A stretch of DNA of 64,000 nucleotides from Gangjinia marincola (GTDB lineage Bacteria; Bacteroidota; Bacteroidia; Flavobacteriales; Flavobacteriaceae). A model generated the notes under the pieces. It saw nothing but the letters and a program-made list of their open reading frames with translations. It did no database searches and was not told where the DNA came from. Of the stretch, positions 63,543-64,000 are shown piece after piece (position 1 is the first letter of the stretch; each line of letters opens with the position of its first letter). Location: the NCBI RefSeq assembly GCF_039523415.1, contig NZ_BAAAFG010000001.1:186001-250000 (forward strand), read 5' to 3'. The position numbers and the translations under genes were made by a program.

Positions 63543-63902
63543 ATGGTATCTATGAATGATACCTACACCACTTCTTATAGAGTGGGTAGAGTTTACTATG
63601 AAAAAGGGAGCAAAATACCCTTTACAGGCGTTCTTTATGGTAAATACAGTAATGGAAACTACCTATCTATACAGGAATATACAAATGGAGTGGGTAATGG
63701 TAAATGGGTGAACTATTATGATTCAGGTGAATTGAAAGAAGTAGGTACGTATGTAGATAATCGCGTTGAGGGTCCGTATGTCTTGTATTATTTAAATGGA
63801 AATAAAAAAGCAGAGGGAAAGTACAAACACTGGAAAATAAAAGTGGGAGAGTGGACGTATTACAATGAAGACGGGAGTGTGAATCATACCGAAACTCACT
63901 AA
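63543..63902 (+). CDS. YwqK-type MORN-repeat protein
   Basis: 119 residues. Repeats of the form GxWxxYYxxGxLxxxGxY (for example NGVGNGKWVNYYDSGELKEV and NRVEGPYVLYYLNGNKKAEG) match MORN/YwqK antitoxin-like proteins. The start could be the ATG at 63552. No toxin gene is adjacent. No signal peptide, so cytosolic or partner dependent. Confidence 0.75.
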   Translation: MVSMNDTYTTSYRVGRVYYEKGSKIPFTGVLYGKYSNGNYLSIQEYTNGVGNGKWVNYYDSGELKEVGTYVDNRVEGPYVLYYLNGNKKAEGKYKHWKIKVGEWTYYNEDGSVNHTETH

Positions 63903-63947
63903 GCTTTTTAATTCTAAGGTCTTAGTCTTAATAGGAAGATTTCTCGT

Positions 63948-63967
63948 CGTCCCGATACGTCGGGACG
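63948..63967. repeat. GTCCCGA-tacg-TCGGGAC palindrome
   Basis: An 8-bp palindrome CGTCCCGA/TCGGGACG near the window edge, followed by GTCGAAATAACGATCC. Another dispersed repeat. Confidence 0.55.
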
Positions 63968-64000
63968 CTGTCGAAATAACGATCCCGTGTGTCATTTCGA

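Noticed and set aside
63543..63902. YwqK protein as half of a toxin-antitoxin pair
   Set aside because: No small adjacent toxin-like gene is seen; the name comes from family labels only.
1..64000. CRISPR arrays, tRNA or rRNA genes
   Set aside because: No regular direct repeats with unique spacers were seen, and no tRNA or rRNA sequence was recognised in the gaps.

Overview
The window looks like chromosomal core and light accessory DNA from a marine-type member of the Flavobacteriaceae (Bacteroidota). The evidence is indirect but consistent. Four secreted proteins end in the type IX secretion (T9SS) C-terminal signature with a YPNP-like motif. Promoters follow the Bacteroidota form TTTG-N18/19-TAnnTTTG. 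The window carries families typical of flavobacteria (DUF6146, DUF4834, DUF4258, the small SSAGDKHETGRA protein). The DNA is AT-rich with weak Shine-Dalgarno signals. I saw no rRNA, tRNA, CRISPR array or intact insertion sequence.

Layout. 1-2748: an SRPBCC protein, a DUF6146 lipoprotein, a decayed gene in a repeat-bearing gap, and a DUF937 protein. 2800-8773: leftward serC-serA-rlpA-like genes and a LuxC-type acyl-CoA reductase, divergent from a ferredoxin and a secreted TPM-domain protein. 8830-16598: a beta-barrel protein, a SpoU-family methyltransferase, ychF, and both topoisomerase IV subunits (parE, parC) separated by repeat-rich gaps. 16679-18782: an AT-rich accessory patch with a membrane-anchored receiver protein translationally coupled to a soluble Cys-rich histidine-kinase-like ATPase, plus an orphan. 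19481-26830: an Ntn amidohydrolase, a membrane-attached XRE regulator, small envelope proteins, and a secreted repeat protein. 26840-29034: a CBM9-like protein and a GH53 galactanase broken by a one-base deletion. 29551-31439: an XRE regulator divergent from an M14-like peptidase, with an operator array between them. 31515-35818: an Lrp regulator, DinB, alanine dehydrogenase and an outer-membrane transporter-like protein. 35968-41501: DUF4834, YfhO, a glycosyltransferase and a flippase, a probable surface-glycan cluster. 41565-44853: a secreted polybasic protein and a secreted endonuclease I. 45325-54273: uvrA, an ECF sigma factor with a 49-residue ORF downstream, a cysteine-free nth, bcp, aroB, proline dehydrogenase, an acyltransferase, DUF1456 and a membrane protein. 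54347-63902: M48 protease, lipoproteins, a mechanosensitive channel, DUF421, an EEP phosphatase, a DJ-1-like lipoprotein, a secreted CotH kinase, a sterol-desaturase-family enzyme and a YwqK/MORN protein.

How the genes work together. serC and serA make serine from 3-phosphoglycerate. parE and parC form topoisomerase IV. uvrA and nth are DNA repair genes. The CBM9/GH53 pair points to past growth on pectic galactan. The YfhO-glycosyltransferase-flippase run builds or exports surface glycans.

The strongest unusual signals are: (1) the 29992-30278 control region, where two perfect GTTTAC-N4-GTAAAC palindromes and degenerate copies overlap start codons and -7 promoter boxes in both directions; (2) the inverted two-component module at 16679-18300, with the receiver in the membrane and the kinase soluble; (3) a GH53 gene split by a one-base deletion; (4) an endonuclease III without any cysteine. 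No database or structure search could be run. Family names rest on motif recognition and memory.
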